Positions 61,701-64,000 of a DNA stretch of 64,000 nt are shown here, piece by piece. Every line of letters begins with the position of its first letter. Position 1 is the first letter of the stretch. Origin of the DNA: Panorpa germanica (Eukaryota > Arthropoda > Insecta > Mecoptera > Panorpidae); contig OY783204.1 in assembly GCA_963678705.1 (NCBI GenBank), positions 29,150,759-29,214,758 on the forward strand, in the 5' to 3' direction. Both the position numbers and the translations under genes were made by a program. The notes under the pieces were generated by a model. It was not told where the DNA came from, ran no database searches, and saw only the letters and a program-made list of their open reading frames with translations.

Positions 61701-63842
61701 AAATTTGATTGAAGTTAATGCAAATAAGATAACGCAGTTACATGTATTTAACATAAAAAAGTTAATCTGTTACATAACAAAAATTAACTTTACATTTTCT
61801 CACGTTAGTAAAGCTTTTTATGCAAGATTATATAATATTACTTATTAAATTAATATATAAGTAAAATATTTGTAATGCCTTTTACATTTATTTAATGATA
61901 ATGTAACAGAAGTATGTTAAACTTCGATAAATAATAAAACGTAACGGTAAGGAAATTATACATGAGTTTACGTTTTGTATTTAGAGGGTACCTAATCGGT
62001 GGAACCGCCGGGTCATTTAATTCTCTCCTTCCCCTTTATAGAATTTCATATGTAATATGAAGACATGTGTAATTCGTTGACAACAAATATATCTAAAAGA
62101 TTATTTTAATGTATACTTTCTATCACGTGTCTACCCCATTTAGTTAATTAAAAACTCAGCTAATTTTCTCGTTTTTTATATAAATTGAATTTCTTTATAC
62201 CGTAATTTATTATCCGCATAAAGAAGTGACATTTATTGGTGAAATGTCAACAATTTTAGTTTGACATTTCCCGTTGTGTAATCATCCAGGACTGCAGACC
62301 CGCCCTCTATCGGAATCAGGTCAACACCCGCAACACTAAAATATATAAAAAGGCGCAAAACAACCCTAACTTATATATATGCACATATATATAAAAACCC
62401 TGGAAAATTGAGTGCGACTAAGCTACAGACACTAATCTACAAAATGAATTAAAATCTTACCTTATTTTTATTATTTGAAATATTTTAATAAACAATTTAA
62501 AATATAAACATTTATAAATATTCACTATAAATAGAATACGATTTTAAGAATTGACAAGAATTAATTAGTGTGTATATTAATTATTATTATATTAAAAGAT
62601 AGCACCAAAATTATTATGAGGAATCTTCGGTTTATGTACTAAATTTAACAACAGCTATAATTAACATCAGAAAACGAAATCACTGAACTAATAGAAAAAT
62701 CCTAAATAGCATCAGTAACTGTAAATTATTTTCATCACATAAATTTATTATAAAAAATAGGTTTTTATAACGTAACACTTAAGTAATATAACTTATATTT
62801 AATAATTAATATGGGGGTAGTTAGGTCACATCACATTTATCAGGATAACCAAGTCAACTGTCAATAGAAGCACGTTTAGTTTGTTTATTAAGTTATTTAA
62901 ATAATTAATCAAGTCGAGGTAATTTTCGATACTACGTATGCCGGCCAGGCGCAGCGACACAAGAACAAGCGGCAAGCTGCTTGGCTCCTGCGTTCAGAAC
63001 GTGATACGCCATACAGCCATACAGCCATAGAGCCATACAGCGATAAGCGATGTGCCTGCACACCACCAGTAGTTTCCTACTTTCCCGTTCGACGCTGTGT
63101 TGGTTGCTTGCTATCATTTTTGGAGGGGTAAAGAGGTTTGAGTTTTCACAGTTCTCTATCCACACACCTCTACTCCCTTTTCCCTACTTCGTATACTATT
63201 TTGGGGATGCATTGGGGTATGTTACGTACTTTGGATGGACTTTTAAAATGTGGAAGGGGTAGTAGATTTTAGAAGAGAAGAGACAAAAGAGAATAAGGGA
63301 TGTATGCATATAGTTTTAGTTCTAAACATGAACGTTTATAACAATCTAGCGCCACTTTGCAATGTTTCATAGTCGTTGTCATATAGTTTGCGTTGAAAAA
63401 ATTGTGTTCTTACCGTTGTCATAAATAATTCAACGTACACGAAGGTAAAATAAACATCCTTAAGGAGGCACTGAGTCCTGGAAACAATGTATACACGTAA
63501 GGACTACCGACTAATTATTTATAGAATAATGGTGCAATGAAAATTGCGTTTCCCTAGCATGGGCATCATAATAATAACTTTCTTGATTAAAAGACACAAG
63601 TAGAAAATTTTCTTACGATGAAATTTCACTCTTGCTAGATTACTAACCTAATTCAAGTGTTACATTGTCTACCTGGAGAGTTGTGCAATTTTTTTTTTAT
63701 AATAATAATTCTCAGGCTTCCTAGGACCACGGTCCTTTTTTGGCTCTTCTTAATTCGTTTTATTAACATTTTACATATTTACATTTCATTTATTATTACA
63801 CCTAAACTTTTAAACCCGCTATATTCCATATCCTGTCTATCA
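58723..63842. other. AT-rich stretch downstream of the terminal exon
   Basis: GC-richer patches at 60180-60420 and 60780-61110 have open frames and repeat-like phrases (gggttgctaaccatccagg; ggttggcaacccaatc) that suggest old mobile elements, without a family I can name. Otherwise only the 8-bp tandem repeat (63008) and, at the edge, the likely LINE 3' UTR. Confidence 0.4.
63008..63040 (+). repeat. four 8-bp units of gccataca
   Basis: gccataca, gccataca, gccataga, gccataca; one substitution in unit three. The following gcgataagcgatg is a looser continuation. Confidence 0.93.
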
Positions 63843-64000
63843 CTAGTAGTATCTTAGTAGTTCCTGCATTCTCGTTGGGAACACCACTCCATTTTTTAAC
63901 AAAACTCTGTACAAATTATTTCTGCAGGCCTCCGTTTCTGTACATTGGAAGATCAAATGTTCTGGATCTGCTACCCCTTCTCCACAATTGCACATATCTT
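63843..64000 (-). mobile_element. LINE ORF2 C terminus, running off the window edge
   Basis: Minus-strand frame entering from beyond 64000: DMCNCGEGVADPEHLIFQC, then TETEACRNNLYRVLLKNGVV, ending RMQELLRYY and TAG. The C-x-C-x8-H-x4-C pattern with the HLIFQC ending is the typical terminal zinc knuckle of Jockey/R1-type LINE ORF2. No frameshift is visible, so this copy is younger than the one at 2185. About 180 nt below the stop (63660-63842) is probably its 3' UTR. Confidence 0.7.

Noticed and set aside
1..64000. tRNA, rRNA, CRISPR or bacterial operon structure
   Set aside because: No tRNA B-box-like cloverleaf, no direct-repeat array and no prokaryotic gene packing found on reading both strands.

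Overview
This is an AT-rich window of an arthropod nuclear genome, most likely an insect. It has small exons with GT-AG introns, long AT-rich non-coding stretches, many microsatellites and scraps of LINE, Tc1/mariner, hAT and MITE elements. I see no prokaryotic signature, CRISPR array, tRNA or rRNA. The order of insect cannot be fixed from the sequence alone.

The one gene I can name with confidence is still life (sif), the insect TIAM-family Rac guanine-nucleotide exchange factor. It lies on the minus strand. Fifteen consecutive coding exons run from the start codon at 40331 down to 33585, and their phases join without a break into 809 codons. They encode the N-terminal half: a MGNKLSCSC myristoylation-type N terminus, a WH1/EVH1-like domain (about residues 36-137), and a long low-complexity linker rich in Ser, Gln, His and Arg. 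The PH, RBD, PDZ and DH-PH catalytic half is not in the window. It must lie beyond position 1, across an intron of at least 33 kb. A 5' leader exon (41098-41209) is clear. Two more candidate leader exons (50627-50689 and 55175-55237) and a GC-rich promoter-like patch (55.9-56.5 kb) lie upstream.

Inside the giant sif intron, on the same strand, is a 197-codon exon (8245-8835). It has a good start context, a phase-0 donor and a promoter-like patch upstream. Exon 15 of sif also ends in phase 0, so this could be an alternative first exon of a short sif isoform; an unrelated nested gene is also possible.

On the plus strand there are scattered well-formed splice-site pairs (ending 5678; 15856-15917; 16530-16589; 18354-18416; 28535-28620; 39875-39906) and a convincing terminal coding exon (58549-58722). 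Several join in one open frame. They may be a long antisense or nested gene, or a spliced non-coding RNA; this remains a hypothesis.

The most interesting observations are: (1) a single in-frame UGA, followed by C, between an open leader frame and the sif start codon; (2) an in-frame 39-nt alternative donor in sif exon 13; (3) the phase-matched candidate alternative first exon; (4) the possible plus-strand gene running antisense through sif; (5) a small MITE family with at least two copies; and (6) a dispersed repeat that ends in a perfect splice-acceptor sequence at both copies.
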